Source: Pomphorhynchus laevis (lineage: Eukaryota; Acanthocephala; Palaeacanthocephala; Echinorhynchida; Pomphorhynchidae). From it: DNA of 64,000 nt. The stretch spans positions 45,538 to 109,537 of the forward strand of contig WNNJ02003587.1 of NCBI GenBank assembly GCA_012934845.2, given 5' to 3'. Every line of letters begins with the position of its first letter. The stretch's first letter is position 1. The notes under the pieces were generated by a model, which saw only the letters and a list, made by a program, of their open reading frames with translations, was not told the DNA's origin and did not search any database. The position numbers and the translations under genes were made by a program. Below are positions 31,430 through 43,019 of this stretch, one piece after another.

Positions 31430-31740
31430 TGACGTTGCCTTTCGCCATCGCATTCACGATATCGGCATTACTGCCTTCAAATGTCTTGCTTCTATTTATA
31501 AACATCTATCCTATCTTCATCTCGTTCTAAACCCCGACAAGTCCAGAATAATGTGGATCTTCCCCCGTCAACCTAACATATCTCCCCCCTGTATATTTTT
31601 CTTAATCAATAATTCCCATACTCCATTATCTCAATTTCTTAAGCTTCCATTTTGATGTCACCTTTCTCTTAAACCCTTCGTCCGTGACAAGGCCCGATTG
31701 GCTAACTTAATTCTCCGTAACATACGCTGTATCCACCGTT
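31430..31740 (+). mobile_element. L2-like LINE fragment
   Basis: HRIHDIGITAFKCLASIYKH and LHLVLNPDKSRIMWIFPRQP match the region after the YADD box in L2-like copies (compare 8379-8460, minus). It is followed by LKPFVRDK-like and ILRN(I)R codons after frame shifts. Both ends are truncated. Confidence 0.8.
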
Positions 31741-32016
31741 TATTCACATTCTTGACTTTATCATTTACCTGTATATTTTCTCAACGAACTGTTTTATCTT
31801 AATTTCACAATATACTTTCTCAATTCATATAGTTTCAAATAATCTCAATTCATATACTTTTTCAATTCATAATGCTTCGAAACGTTTTGATGTATTTTGT
31901 ATAACCGAAACATGGCTACATTCTAACATTTCGCATGATTGTGTTGCCATCCCTAACTATTTTCTAATTCGTTCGGATCGCAAGTGTGGTAAACGTGGAG
32001 GTGGGTAGCCGCCTAT

Positions 32017-32619
32017 GTGCGAAATAGTCGTATGGTATTGAATATCTCTGCTTTTCGCGACGATATCAGTTCTTCCTTTGAAGGTCTTGCTTTTACGCTG
32101 GGAAATGGCCAACGATCCCGATTCTGTGCCCTTTACCGTTCTCCGTCCTATGAATTAAGATTTGACTTTCTTAAACCACATTTGCTGAGTTTATCTTCGT
32201 ATCCTCTGATTTTGCTCCTGGGTGACTTCAATATCACCCAAATAGACTGAAAAAATAATCATTCACGACTAATTCACGGAATTCGGAAAGTACTGAGTGA
32301 CTTTCTGTTACTCGAGATGCCAATAGTTCAACATATTAAAGAACCTACTTGTGTGACAGGGACGCCTTCTATACTCGATTTGGTCTTTACTAAGTGTTTG
32401 GGTGACGTTTTAGGTGTTCGTTATGACGCACCAATTGGCAATAGAGATCACTGTGTACTCTATGTGACTGTCACTCTTCAACAGGGCCTCACAATTTCTA
32501 ATTTTAAAAAACGTTGTTGGGTAAGTGTTGATGCTAGTCAACTAGCTGCAAGTTTCCCAAAGGGTATCTGTGATAGTCTTCGTATTTACTTCGGTATGGA
32601 GGTTCCAGTAGTTTTTTGA
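32017..32619 (+). pseudogene. Endonuclease of CR1-like LINE D
   Basis: Two open pieces (32017-32250 and 32317-32619) give LYRSPSYELRFDF, ILLLGDFNITQID (active-site Asp/Asn), SILDLVFTKCLGDV and APIGNRDHCVLYV, where the usual SDH is RDH. A stop at 32248 and frame breaks inactivate it. Confidence 0.8.
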
Positions 32620-32745
32620 TCCGCTTCATGATGAATTGAAGAGAATTTCTGACTTCTTTGCTCCGCTACGTGTCTGCAAGTCCAAGCATGGGCATCCTCC
32701 TTGGTTTAACAGAGAGCTTCTTGATGCTATCATATCCCTGATAGC

Positions 32746-34516
32746 ATGAAGGCGTTTTCCTGCTTTCAAACGAGCCTACATAAACTCTCGAACTTATGCA
32801 ATCGGCTAAAATTTCAGAAACGCTATTCGTACGAATATAGTATCGCCAGGGATGCATCTTTGAATCCTAGGAGGTTTTGGTCTTATGTAAGAAACAACAG
32901 AACTCTTGTCGCCACAATTAGCTCAATCCAAACGCCAACTGAAACTTTGACCGAGCCGTCTCTACTCGCCCAACATTTAGCTGATGGCTTCTTTGTGCAG
33001 GCTTTGACCTCTAACAAACTGCATGACTTTAGTTGGAAGTATGTTCCGGTTGCTCATCGGTGTTGTGTTCGTCCACTCAGAGTGGATGAGGTGTTGAACG
33101 AGGTTATGAAGCTCGATCCGTTTACATCTCCGGGACCAGACAATATTGCCTACTTCCTCGTCAAGTCCCTAGCGAACGTACTGAGCAATGATTTAACTAT
33201 GCTCTTCAGATACAGCTTGGACACATCTTGGATTCCTGACAGTTGGAAGTTTGCAATTGTGGTGCATATTCCCAAAAAGCATCCTGCTAGCTTTTGCGCG
33301 GACCTTCGACCCATTTGCTTGACTAGCGTATTTTGTAAACTTTTAGAAATAATCATTTCTAGTAGAATCAGTGATCATTTGGATCGTAATCACCTATTGT
33401 TTGAATCTCAACATGGTTTCAGGATCGGACGTTCATGCCTTACTAACCTACTAACTGCGCTTGAAAAATGGGCTGATGCTCTGGGGGCTGGGTTTTAGGT
33501 TCATACCGTATTTCTTGATTTTTCGAAAGCTTTTGATAGGGTACCACATGACGTTATAGTGTCTTTACTGTATCGCCATGGACTCTATTCATATATTTGT
33601 AAGTGGGTCAGGCAATTTCTATCGAATAGGTCTTTCCGTGTTTGTGTGTGAAGGGGGTGTTTTCTTATTCGGTGAATGTTAATTCTGGCGTACCGCAGGG
33701 ATCAGTCCTTGGCCCACTGCTCTTTATAATCTTTATTAATGATCTGCTACTACGCTTATCAAGCTCTCATCTAGCTTTTGCAGACGATCTAAATATTTGG
33801 TCGATCATTAGAAGTTCTGCTGATCGAGTATCGTTACAAAATGATCTAAACTCTCTGATTAAGTGGTGCGATTCTACCGGACTACGGTTGAATGTTAATA
33901 AATGTGTCCTCATGCAACTAGGTCGCCCGATTGAAACTCTAAGGTACTATATTGGAGATATTGTCTTAAAGGAAGTATCTCATCATAAGGATTTAGGGAT
34001 TATTGTCCATCGATCCTTGAAAACAAGTTGAACATCGACTTCTTTCTAGGTAAAACTACTAGGGCGTTATATTGTATTAAAAGTGCATTCATCAGGTTAA
34101 GCTGTCATATGTTCAATAGGTTATTCATCTCCTTCGTCAGGCCACACTTAAAGTACTGCATTAAGGCTTGTTTCCCTGTCACTAAGCAAGAACTATTAGA
34201 TCTGGAGTCTATTCTTAGGCGCGGATCGAGGATATGTATTGGCTTAAGTGATATTGACTATTATGTACGTCTAAATCGTATTGAGATGTTGCCGGTACGT
34301 GAGAGGTTCATATCCTTGGAAATGCTATGTCTATGGCATATGTCGAATGATGTGGTGGGTTATCCCATTGATGTAATCACTAGGCGGGTAGGTCAGTTGC
34401 GGGGACATAGCAGAGTCTTGTATAAATTTGGATTTGGCAGATTACCAAAAGTGTATAGACTCGAGAAGAAGAATATGACCGACTATTTGCTTTTCTTCTT
34501 TTTTGACTCTGCTTGA
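32746..34516 (+). pseudogene. Reverse transcriptase of CR1-like LINE D
   Basis: Open pieces are 32746-33498, 33642-34031 and 34028-34516. Motifs: RRFWSYVRNNRTLVATISSI, SPGPDNIAYFLVKSL, ADLRPICLTSVFCKLLEIII, SQHGFRIGRSCLTNLLTALE, then a TAG (33496-33498) before VFLDFSKAFDRVPHDV (catalytic Asp present), SGVPQGSVLGPLLFIIFIND and LAFADDLNIW (FADD box), and the tail region DLESILRRGSRICIGLS. One nonsense codon, a frameshift near 33645 and a stop at 34029-34031 are the visible lesions. Confidence 0.84.
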
Positions 34517-34639
34517 ATAGCCTTTTGGCTTTGATATGTATTGGAATAATAATATATTTTTAGCACTGGAAAGGCTGAAGTTATTCGGTTCACAGTTTTT
34601 TCAAGAAAAAGCTTTGGTTTTTCTTGAAAAAAAAACCAA

Positions 34640-35600
34640 AACTACGGATAGACAAGTTGAACAATGTTGTTAGGAAGGGTGAGATAATGAGCAGATATTT
34701 TTAAGCAAATGAGTAGTAATTTGGTCAGGAGGAGATGTTTTATTGGGTAATGATAAAAGAACTGAAGAAACTTTGTCAGATGAAATGGGAAGAAGATTGA
34801 ATAGTTCTAAGATGGAAGTATTTAAAGAGAAAGATGATACACGGGGCATATGGTAGATAGCTTAAATTGTAGATAAGAAGAAAATTCATTAAGATTTGTG
34901 TTATAGGTGTAGATGATCGTTGAAGAATTTAGTTTAAGATTTTTCAACGAGATTAAGATTTGGAAGAAGACTCGAGTTGATTTCGCCAAAAGAAAGTACG
35001 TTTAGTACGCATAAGACTGATGTGGGAACGGCGTATAGAAGGTTGGATGCACAGAGATTTGGAGTGAGTTTGGAGAACGTTTAAGAAGCAATTAAACACA
35101 GGAAATGAGTGACAGAGTCGATGCTTAGAAAACACTACAGTAAGAATAGAACCAGGGATCATGACGCTGGTTGAGGATGAGTAAAAGGATGAGGATAATA
35201 ATGAGTAAGAGTAGGATTGACAAGGAAATGATCGGACATACCGGGATCAGTAATTGACAAGGATGTATACTCATTGGATCAGTTGGGAACAGCAATTATG
35301 CCGGAGCACCGCCAAGAATATGATTGGGGCTTGTTGAAAGTAATCTATAGTTAAAATCAGAAAAAAGATTAGTTAGAGTGATAGAGTCAGAGTCAGACGG
35401 GCGATCAAGACGAATGTTAAAGTCACCGAGAACAAAAGAAGGAGTATAAGACAATGAAAAGTGAGAAAGAAAATCGGCAAGGTCGTTAAAGAACATACGT
35501 GAGGGGGCGGCAGAGTCTGGACGGTATATAATCACAAGTTGCATAGGGAAATGAGTTGATAATTTGTTAATAATAAAATTGAAGTCAATTTTAGTGAATT
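34640..35600 (-). mobile_element. L2-like LINE fragment (endonuclease to RT start)
   Basis: On the minus strand 35628-35296 encodes an endonuclease piece with LVIIYRPDSAAPSRMFFNDL, FVLGDFNIRLDRPSDSDSIT and STSPNHILGGA. 35162-34953 holds the linker, ending FFWRNQLESSSKS, and the remainder matches the pre-RT region of 41420-41760. It is truncated at both ends and frameshifted. Confidence 0.82.
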
Positions 35601-35880
35601 GACTTTTAAATAAGAAGCGATGTATCATAATATGTATTACAGGTCATCAGGTTTCGACCGTTATTCCGTTACCCAACATATCAAAGGGGCCTAATACATG
35701 CTAATGACACATTTTCTCTGATGAAATTAAATTTTCTTGTCTAATTCTAGAACAAACTATATTATCAATCCATAAAAATTTTCCGCTTAAGAGTTTAAAT
35801 TTTTTAATAATTTTTTGTAATAATATATGTTTTAATAATATCTCGCTGAACAACAGCGTCGTTCAGCCGCCGACGTCTCT
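35601..35880 (-). repeat. Penelope-flank-like repeat
   Basis: On the minus strand the GTTGGGTAACGGAATAACGGTC-GAAAC block followed by CTGATGACCTGTAATAC, and the AAAGTCAATTCA block, match 24700-24860. The CTGATGA lies directly after GAAAC, so a deletion has removed the middle of the hammerhead-like core. The 35780-35830 part recurs near 61080. Confidence 0.5.
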
Positions 35881-35884
35881 TTTT

Positions 35885-36255
35885 GCCTGGAGTCAAGTGG
35901 TCTCAGCCGAATTGACGGTAAACGGCCCGACTTTGGGTCTCTTATATAATCACTTATTTTGGTTTGTGACTTTACATGTCTAAACACGCTGGCAATGAGC
36001 CATATTACCCGTGTCACCGATGACGCAGGATGTGTCTGGACAGATTCTGATGAATCAAAAACGCACAAGTACGATTGAATTGACCATACCCAATACTAAT
36101 TTGTGCCGTTGGCTATCGATACACTTGGAGCACTTGGTCCGTCGGCCACTAAGTTCTTCGAAGATTTGGGAAAGAGACTCGGTCGGGTCACTGAACCAGT
36201 GCGCAGGTTAATTCCTCATGCAGTGTCTAAGCGCTCCTGCCTAAAGGGGCAATGA
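35885..36255 (+). pseudogene. PD-(D/E)XK-like nuclease fragment of an RT element
   Basis: The frame reads DGKRPDFGSLI, then CDFTCLNTLAMSHITRVTDD, and from 36100 FVPLAIDTLGALGPSATKFF followed by EDLGKRLGRVTEPVRRL, ending at TGA 36253. RPD...DFT...F(V/I)P(L/V)A(I/V)(D/E)TLG is the signature of a nuclease-like C-terminal domain found behind reverse transcriptases in many invertebrate genomes. Two in-frame stops show it is broken. It precedes, in the same direction, the PHD-RT copy at 36864-37825 but is of a different domain type, so the two need not be one element. Confidence 0.68.
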
Positions 36256-36863
36256 AGTATGCATACCGGAGTCGATCGTTGCTGCGTCTGCATCCTAATC
36301 AGACGTTTACAACGGATAATTTGATATCGTTGATGATGGATTGCAAAGGTCAACATTTATTTAAGGACTGTCCGTCAGCATTTTGAGTTACGATGAAACC
36401 AGCGCTGACGAAGACATTGCCGATATTTCGACACTGAACAGTAACGAAGAAATTACTATGATGCGTATTTGTTTGGATGTTAAACCGGCGGTATCAAAGA
36501 TAATATTTTGATGTTTTGTTGATTTTTATATTTTACGATTTTCTGTTTGATTTTATTTCTATAGTAACCTAATTTAAAATATCTATCTATTAAATTATTT
36601 AATAGATAATTGGATATAAATACTTACAAGATAAAACACACAATCACTTAACTATCTGGAATAATAAAAACTTTACAATAATACATACAAGTATATAAGA
36701 TAACGAAAGCTAAACGATTCTGCAGTTGCCATGCGATTTCGTAAAGGGAAATTGTATGACGGATGCAATCCATGAGACCCTTCTGATCAAGCAAAAACAC
36801 ATATGATACAGAATCGAGTAGATGCCTCAATGCATGGAAATAAATCGACGGGATGTGTTGATA

Positions 36864-37825
36864 GGATGTGATACCTGTGGTCAACGGTACCACATATCTT
36901 GTGTTGACCTTACAAAGAAGCAAATCGCCATAATCCCCAGGTGAACTTGCCGAACATGTTTGGCTTCTAATGAACAAAACATTGTGCCTGAACATGCAAT
37001 TGAAACTTCTGCAATTGATAATCGTGAGACTAATTTCATCCATCAGGGATTGACAAATCAATCAAACTGTAGTTCGCCTGTCTATGCGAATACGGAGATT
37101 GACAATACAAATAATGGCAGATCTAATTAATGAAGCGCTCTCCTTGAATACAGATGAATTGGTACGTTTAATGTTGTTCCCCAAGATATGTTTTGCAACT
37201 CATGTCGAGGAGGTATCGTTACAGCGTACACAGCATAATACTGCAAGTCGCATGAGAGAGCGCTTGTGCCGTTATACCTCCATACCACTAAAACAGCCCG
37301 TAGACAGCTTCGTCAACTCGAACGGAAAATCCCATACAGGACACGTTTCAACCAAATCAGCAGTGATTCTAGCTCGACGCGGCAACTACGGAACTGCAAT
37401 GCAAATGCTATGCTTTACGAGACTGGTCCCTGTCAATGAAGCAGTTCGTGAGAAAATGTTCATCCCTCACCCACAAACAAGGATTGAACAATTACAATTG
37501 ACTACTTTTAGTGATCTAGTCTTTCGAGGTAGTTTGCTAGCTGTTGATTGTGGGCTTGTAAGTTCGGCCATTTCCTCGTTTTTTCAATGTCGAAGTCAGG
37601 CTGTTTAGGACTTCGCCCAGCGCATTTAAAAGACTTGTTGACAGCAGATATCTCAGGAAAATTTTTACACCGAATAACATCCATGGTAAACGCCCTTATG
37701 GGCGGTCAAGGACATGAATCGTTGTCCAAACATTTATGCGGTGCTAACCGGTGTATAACCTAGGTGTTGGCTAAGATCGATCTAAGGAATGCCTTCAATT
37801 CAATCAGTCGAGATGCGATATTATT
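36864..37825 (+). pseudogene. PHD-RT element, second copy (5' half)
   Basis: GCDTCGQRYHISCVDL then TCRTC (36864-36959) forms a PHD-like finger in which the expected Trp codon is TGA (36942). 37084-37606 contains VILARRGNYGTAMQML, the equivalent of MLARKGNYREGMQRL in the copy at 19.7 kb. GLRPAHLKDLL (near 37615) and, after a frameshift, AKIDLRNAFNSISRDAILL (37765-37822) give the RT start and catalytic block A with its Asp kept. The copy is cut at 37825 by the 3' tail of a minus-strand CR1-like LINE. Confidence 0.75.
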
Positions 37826-39980
37826 ATAACATGCAAGACTATAGCCATGCAGCTGTTTTGTCTGCTCACAGTAAAACTAATTTTATATCAACAAAATCTT
37901 AATCCGGATACAGGATATTGAAATTAGAATCTATGCAAAGCCATGTAATTAGTCTTTGCTTGAAGTGCACTCTAATTGATATGTTGACGATATTCTCTGG
38001 AAGTTTGTTCCAAAGCCTTATCGCTCAATGAGAAATGCGATATAGTCTTCCGAGTTTGCCGTGATGCAGGGTCCTAACAGTAAGAGAGTGACCTCGGTTA
38101 GTAGTTCGCTGGCTTCGCTGAATACAGTCGACTGGGAATCCGTCACTTTCGAATAACATATCCCTAAAACATAAAATATCAAGACATACTATACTAGTAC
38201 GGACTTAAAGAACCTCTATATTGCGCAAGCGGTCCTTATAAGACAATTTTCTGAGGGAATAGCACGATCTCGTCAACCTACGGGGGACATTTTTAAGCTC
38301 ATTCATTTCACCATCTCACCATGAGCACATTCAATAATAGGACGAATAAGTGAATTGTATATTATTTTAAGACAGGAAGCCGATAGGTTACAAAAACACC
38401 TCAGGACCACATAACAAAGTTTTCTGGTCGTTTGGATGATTCTGTCCGTGTTTGGGCGACTCTTCAATGAATTGTGCACAAGTATTCCTAAATCTCTCGT
38501 GTATTGTACCTGCGTAATTTGCTTGGCAACTAATTTATATCTGAAAGGAAATTTCTTATGTTCTAAGTGCATGTGGTAGCACTTAAATATATTTAACATC
38601 AATCCTGTCTTTTTACTCCACCTAACAATATTTTCTAAATCTTCCTGGGGCTGAAAACATTCATGATACGATTGAATGCGCCACCATAACTTGAGGTCAC
38701 TTGCAAACTCTAGGATACTGCATTTCAGTCTTAATTACATATCCTGAAGGAAAATGTTGAACAGTAAGAGGCCGAGAACCGTATCTTGAGGCACTCAGAT
38801 AAAAATTACATCGACCTTCACCCATCTGCTACTGTATCCTTCCAATTTTCACGAGCCGTAATTAAATTACTGAGGCATGAACGACCATTGCGAACTCCAT
38901 GTTGAGAAGGGTGCAGATGTTTAAATCTATCTATATGAGAAGTTATGTATTTATGCACGAACCTTTTAAGACATTTACATACAACGCTTGTCAGACTTAC
39001 AGGGCGATAATTGGACGGGTCTTCTCTGTTCCCTTTTTCGGATATAGGAGTAATGTGATATCGCGTCGACTGATCAGGGATACTTGATATACATATAGAC
39101 ATGTTAAACATCTCTGATAATGGGAATGCTAGCAGGTTATGGAATTTTTGAAGAATAAAAGGATAAGTGTCGTCCGGCCCAGCTGACGTGTAACAAGATA
39201 ATTTACGCAATTCCCGTGATACCTCTACTGGAGAAATTAATGGCACATGGGAGACGAATGTCTCGGGAATTTGCGCTGAACCAAAGTCTGTAATTGGAGT
39301 GGGACAAATAAGATCAAAATCCTCTGCCAACATACTCACAACTTTGTAAGGATCTCTCGCAATCTTACCTTCATGGGTCAAAGGGGAAATTGATGGAATA
39401 ACATTTCTACTTTTATTTACTTAGCTCCATAACGGCTTGGAAGAAACTTAATATAATGCCAGGATTTTCGATTAATGCTTTTGCCTCTTCAACAATTTCA
39501 TGTAGTTGAAGCGACGACGATACTGTAGATATTTTAACCAAAGTGTCTGATTATTCAGAGATGAATTAAAGAGTTTATTCCGTTTTCTTAAAAGTCCCAC
39601 TAACTCATCGTCAAACCAAGCAGGCTTGCGTTTAGCAAGGTTTTGTAAGGGTTTCAATGGAGCGACGCAGTCTGTGATATATTTGAGGGAAGCTGATAAC
39701 GTATCCCAATCACTGACATGGGTAATGTCACTATTGTGAAGACCCGTTCTAATTGCGAGCGTACGTAATAAATCAATATCCACTTTGTACCAGTTACGTT
39801 TCAGATATTTAGTTTCGGCAGGGGAGACATTGACAAGAGCACTAGAAGTAAACTTAACGACAAGATGGTCACTAAGACCTATGGGAGGATCATATTGAAT
39901 TTCATGGACATCAAGTAGAGATTTACTAAAAGCTAAACCTAGCAGGGAAGAACTGTCCCGTAAATCTGGTTGCCTAAGTT
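37826..39980 (-). mobile_element. CR1-like LINE E, inserted in the PHD-RT copy
   Basis: This minus-strand CR1-like element runs from within the endonuclease (IGLSDHLVVKF, near 39880) through linker and RT to a 3' end with a GAGCAGACAAAACAGCTGCAT region and an ATTATTATAAC tail (37815-37835). 5' truncated at about 39980. Confidence 0.82.
38303..39783 (-). pseudogene. Linker and reverse transcriptase of CR1-like LINE E
   Basis: 39783-39472 gives PAWFDDELVGLLRKRNKLF. 39381-38818 gives SCYTSAGPDDTYPFILQKF, SNYRPVSLTSVVCKCLKRF and SQHGVRNGRSCLSNLITARE. The catalytic YADD region (near 38750) is lost to deletion: the sequence passes from the SCLSN block to an RTVFGLLLF-like remnant. 38602-38303 holds the thumb (YTRDLGILVHNSLKSRPN). 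Several frame breaks; inactive. Confidence 0.78.
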
Positions 39981-40157
39981 ATATGTTGTATAAAAGTGTA
40001 GGGTAAACAGATACGCTTATCAAAAGCTTTATTGAGTAATATCTACAAAACAAAGTAATAATAATACAATAATTTATTTAACGTGGCAAATGCGTGCAAA
40101 ATGCACGCTTACATGACCACTAACAAAAAAAGAACATTAAAGGTCACAGGTAATTAG

Positions 40158-41759
40158 TTAATTGTTGAAATAAAATTGGATTTGGCGTTTGAAGTGAGGC
40201 ATAGATGTTGATTGGCGGATATGAATAGGCAGTTGATTCCACAAGAGAGGAGCAGCCACAACGAAGGAGCGGAAGCCAAAAGAGGTAGAGTAGATTGGGA
40301 CATGTAAAAGAAGGGAATTACGGGAACGCAGAGCACAATACACAGTACGAGAATTGTCGAGAAAAGGAAGGTTGAGAAATGAAGGGGTATGAGAAGTTAT
40401 AAGGCGAAAAGCAATGATAAGAAGACGAATTTGAACACGACAATAAATGGTAGGCCAATCAAGAGAAACAAGATAGTAGGATGTATGATCAAAACGACGA
40501 AGACGGAGGAGAACTCGAACGGCAGCGTTGATGATGCGTTGTAAAGGAAGAAGAGTGGATTTAGGTGAGTTGGAAAATAGACTAAGACAGTAATCAAGTC
40601 TTGAGAAAAGAAGAGAAGATATGAGAGTCATACAAGAAGGGAAATCGATCAATCTACGAACTTGACGGAGATTGCGGAGTATCAAGGTAGATGAGCGTAC
40701 TTTATCACTAACGAAAGGTTTAAGTGAAAGTCGGTTGTCGAAATGAAAGCCTAGGAAAACGAGATTATCAACGATAGGAATAATTGTAGAATTTAGTGAT
40801 ACGGAAGGAGGTTCTACGCCGAAGCTTCGAGGTAGGATCCACATAATTTTAGATTTATCAGGATTCAGAGAAAGGCGAAGGGAAGAGAGATGGTTGGAAA
40901 TTGAGACAAGACAGCTGGAAACAGAAACACTAAGATCATGAATACGATAAGCAGGTGCGTGAGCATATATGAGAATGTCATCAGCATATTGCATAACATT
41001 GAAGTTAAATTTATGAGAAATCGAAGACAAGTCACCGAGAAGAAGAGAGAAAAGCATAGGGCCTAATACGGAGCCTTGTGGAACACCGGACGAAATGGAC
41101 GAAGGATGGGAGAGAGAAGAGTTAGAATATACGCGAAATGTACGGTTTGACAGATATGAAGAAAACCATGATACAGTGGGTAAAGAGAAGCCATAATCAT
41201 GACGAAGGCGATGTAGAAGAATCGAGTGATCGACGATGTCAAAAGCAGACGATAGATCAAGAGAAACTATGACACTACATAATTTATGATCGCGCGAGAT
41301 GAGTAAGTCATTATAAACTTTAAGACAGGCAATTTCAGTAGAGTGATTAGAGCGAAAAGCGGCTTGGAAGGGAGGAAACAAGTTAGAGGAAAAGAGATAT
41401 GTATTAACTTGCTTGAGAACGAGACGCTCAAGGATTTTAGAGAGGGTTAGGAGAAGTGAGATTGGATGGTACGAAGATAGTAGTGAGGAGTCGAGAGATT
41501 GCTTTTTGATGAGAGGACGAACAGTGGCGCATTTCCAGATGGAAGGAAATGTACGGCTACGGATGGACGAGTTGAACAATGTGGTTAGGAAGGGTGAGAT
41601 AGAGGAGCAGATATTTTTAAGCAAGTGAGTGGGAATTGGGTCAGAAGGAGAGGTTTTATTAGGTAATGACAGCAGAACCGAAGAAACTTCATCAGACGAA
41701 ACGGGAAGAAGGTGGAATAGTTCTGGGAGGGAAGTATTTAAAGAGAAGAGTGGGTACAA
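40158..41759 (-). CDS. L2-like reverse transcriptase, open 533-codon frame
   Basis: Complete RT: LPVSSDEVSSVLLSLPNKTS, PSDPIPTHLLKN, CATVRPLIKKQSLDSSLLSS, FRSNHSTEIACLKVYNDLL, SLDLSSAFDIVDHSILLHRL (catalytic Asp), SSGVPQGSVLGPMLFSLLLG, MQYADDILIYAHAPAY (catalytic Asp pair), LSLNPDKSKIMWIL, FLGFHFDNRLSLKPFV and a C-terminal region ending WNQLPIHIRQSTSMPHFKRQ. It is the reference frame against which the stops in copies A and E are judged. It is part of ORF2; the true start lies upstream in the endonuclease. Confidence 0.9.
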   Translation of the reverse strand: MYPLFSLNTSLPELFHLLPVSSDEVSSVLLSLPNKTSPSDPIPTHLLKNICSSISPFLTTLFNSSIRSRTFPSIWKCATVRPLIKKQSLDSSLLSSYHPISLLLTLSKILERLVLKQVNTYLFSSNLFPPFQAAFRSNHSTEIACLKVYNDLLISRDHKLCSVIVSLDLSSAFDIVDHSILLHRLRHDYGFSLPTVSWFSSYLSNRTFRVYSNSSLSHPSSISSGVPQGSVLGPMLFSLLLGDLSSISHKFNFNVMQYADDILIYAHAPAYRIHDLSVSVSSCLVSISNHLSSLRLSLNPDKSKIMWILPRSFGVEPPSVSLNSTIIPIVDNLVFLGFHFDNRLSLKPFVSDKVRSSTLILRNLRQVRRLIDFPSCMTLISSLLFSRLDYCLSLFSNSPKSTLLPLQRIINAAVRVLLRLRRFDHTSYYLVSLDWPTIYCRVQIRLLIIAFRLITSHTPSFLNLPFLDNSRTVYCALRSRNSLLLHVPIYSTSFGFRSFVVAAPLLWNQLPIHIRQSTSMPHFKRQIQFYFNN

Positions 41760-41974
41760 GGGGGCTACGGGTAGTAGGGAAAGTAAATTAGATAGCTTAG
41801 TTTGTAGATAAGAAGAAAATTCATCAGGATTTATATTACAAGAAGTAGATGATCGTGAAAGAATTAAGTTTAAGATTTTCCAATGAGATTTAGAGTTGGA
41901 AGATGACTCGAGTTGATTTCGCCAAAAGATAGTACTTTAGTACGTATAAGAATAAGATGTGAACGGCTTATAGA

Positions 41975-42980
41975 TTAGTAGGAATCACGGAGATTTTGAG
42001 GGAGTGAGTTAGGAGAACGTTTAAGAAAGCTATTATACACACGAAAAGAGTGACGGAGTCGACGCTTAGAAAGAATACAGTCAGAATCGAACCAGGGAGC
42101 ATGGCGCAAGCGCTGAGAGCGTCGGAGTCGACTAGGCAGAAGTTTATTGATGGTAGACATAAGTTCAGAATCAAACAGAATGCAGATATCATCAAGAGAG
42201 ATAGTTAAGAGGAAGTGAAAAGACTGAGGAATTGAGTAAGGCTGTGCAGAGAATAGGGATATCGTGAAGTTTCCAGTGTCGACTTGGTGTGGATATTGGT
42301 GGATGCGGAGAAGGAGGATGGGGACGAGTAAGAGTAAGAGTGACAAGGAAATGATCGGACAAACCGGGATCAGTAATTGACAAGGAAGTATAGTCATTGA
42401 AGCAGATAGGGACAGCAATGATGTCGAGAGCACCGCCGAGAATATGAGTTGGGCTTGTTGAAAGTAATTTATTGTTAAAATCAGAAAAAAGATTAGTTAA
42501 AGTGATAGAGTCAGAGTCAGCCGGGCGATCAATACGAATGTTAAAGTCACCGAGAACAAAAGAAGGAGTATAAGACAATGAACAGTGAGACATAAGATCT
42601 GCAAGGTCGTTAAAGAAAATACGTGAGGGGGCAACTGATCCTGGACGGTAGTCAATCACAAGTTGCATAGGGAAAGGAGTTGATAATCTGCATATGAGTA
42701 ATTCGAACGAGGTGTAACGGATGTTAACGTTAATTTTACGTAAAGACATTGGGTGACGAGCAATGGCAACTATACCGCCATGGTTAAAAGCAGTAGATGT
42801 ATGAGATGCAATTGGAGGAGCTGATTCAACTAAAGAACAACCAGAGCGATATAGACGACGAATAGCAAGATCGTCGGAGTCACAATGCCAGGATTCGTTA
42901 ATGCAGAGAATATCGAATGATAATTGATTGAAGATATCAAGGAGCATATCAGCTTTATGAAGAATGGAAGCGAGTGTTGA
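41975..42980 (-). pseudogene. L2-like endonuclease of copy D
   Basis: 42947-42192 encodes FDILCINESWHCDSDDLAIR (Glu of the ESW box), GIVAIARHPMSLRKINVNIR, VLGDFNIRIDRPADSDSITL (active-site Asp/Asn), DPGLSDHFLVTLTL (catalytic SDH) and a Pro/Ser-rich end. A frame change carries on as the linker at 42195-41968. Upstream, LSLFNTR is separated from SILHKADM by one extra base near 42970. Confidence 0.83.
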
Positions 42981-43019
42981 ATAGACTAAGACGAAAAGTA
43001 TGCTTAGGAGCGAGATCGA

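Larger units (their letters stand above)
31870..34560 (+). mobile_element. CR1-like LINE D
   Basis: A nearly full CR1-like element lacking ORF1. It begins inside the endonuclease (FDVFCITETWLHSNIS, near 31890) and ends with a 3' UTR containing an AGCCTTTTGGCT hairpin (34519-34530) and a GGAATAATAATATATTTT tail. It sits downstream of exportin-5 in the same direction. A 15-bp perfect inverted repeat (34596-34610 and 34618-34632) lies just after the tail. Confidence 0.87.

Noticed and set aside
36648-37061. A 137-codon minus-strand frame with hydrophobic runs
   Set aside because: It is the antisense of the PHD-like finger region of the second PHD-RT copy on the plus strand.
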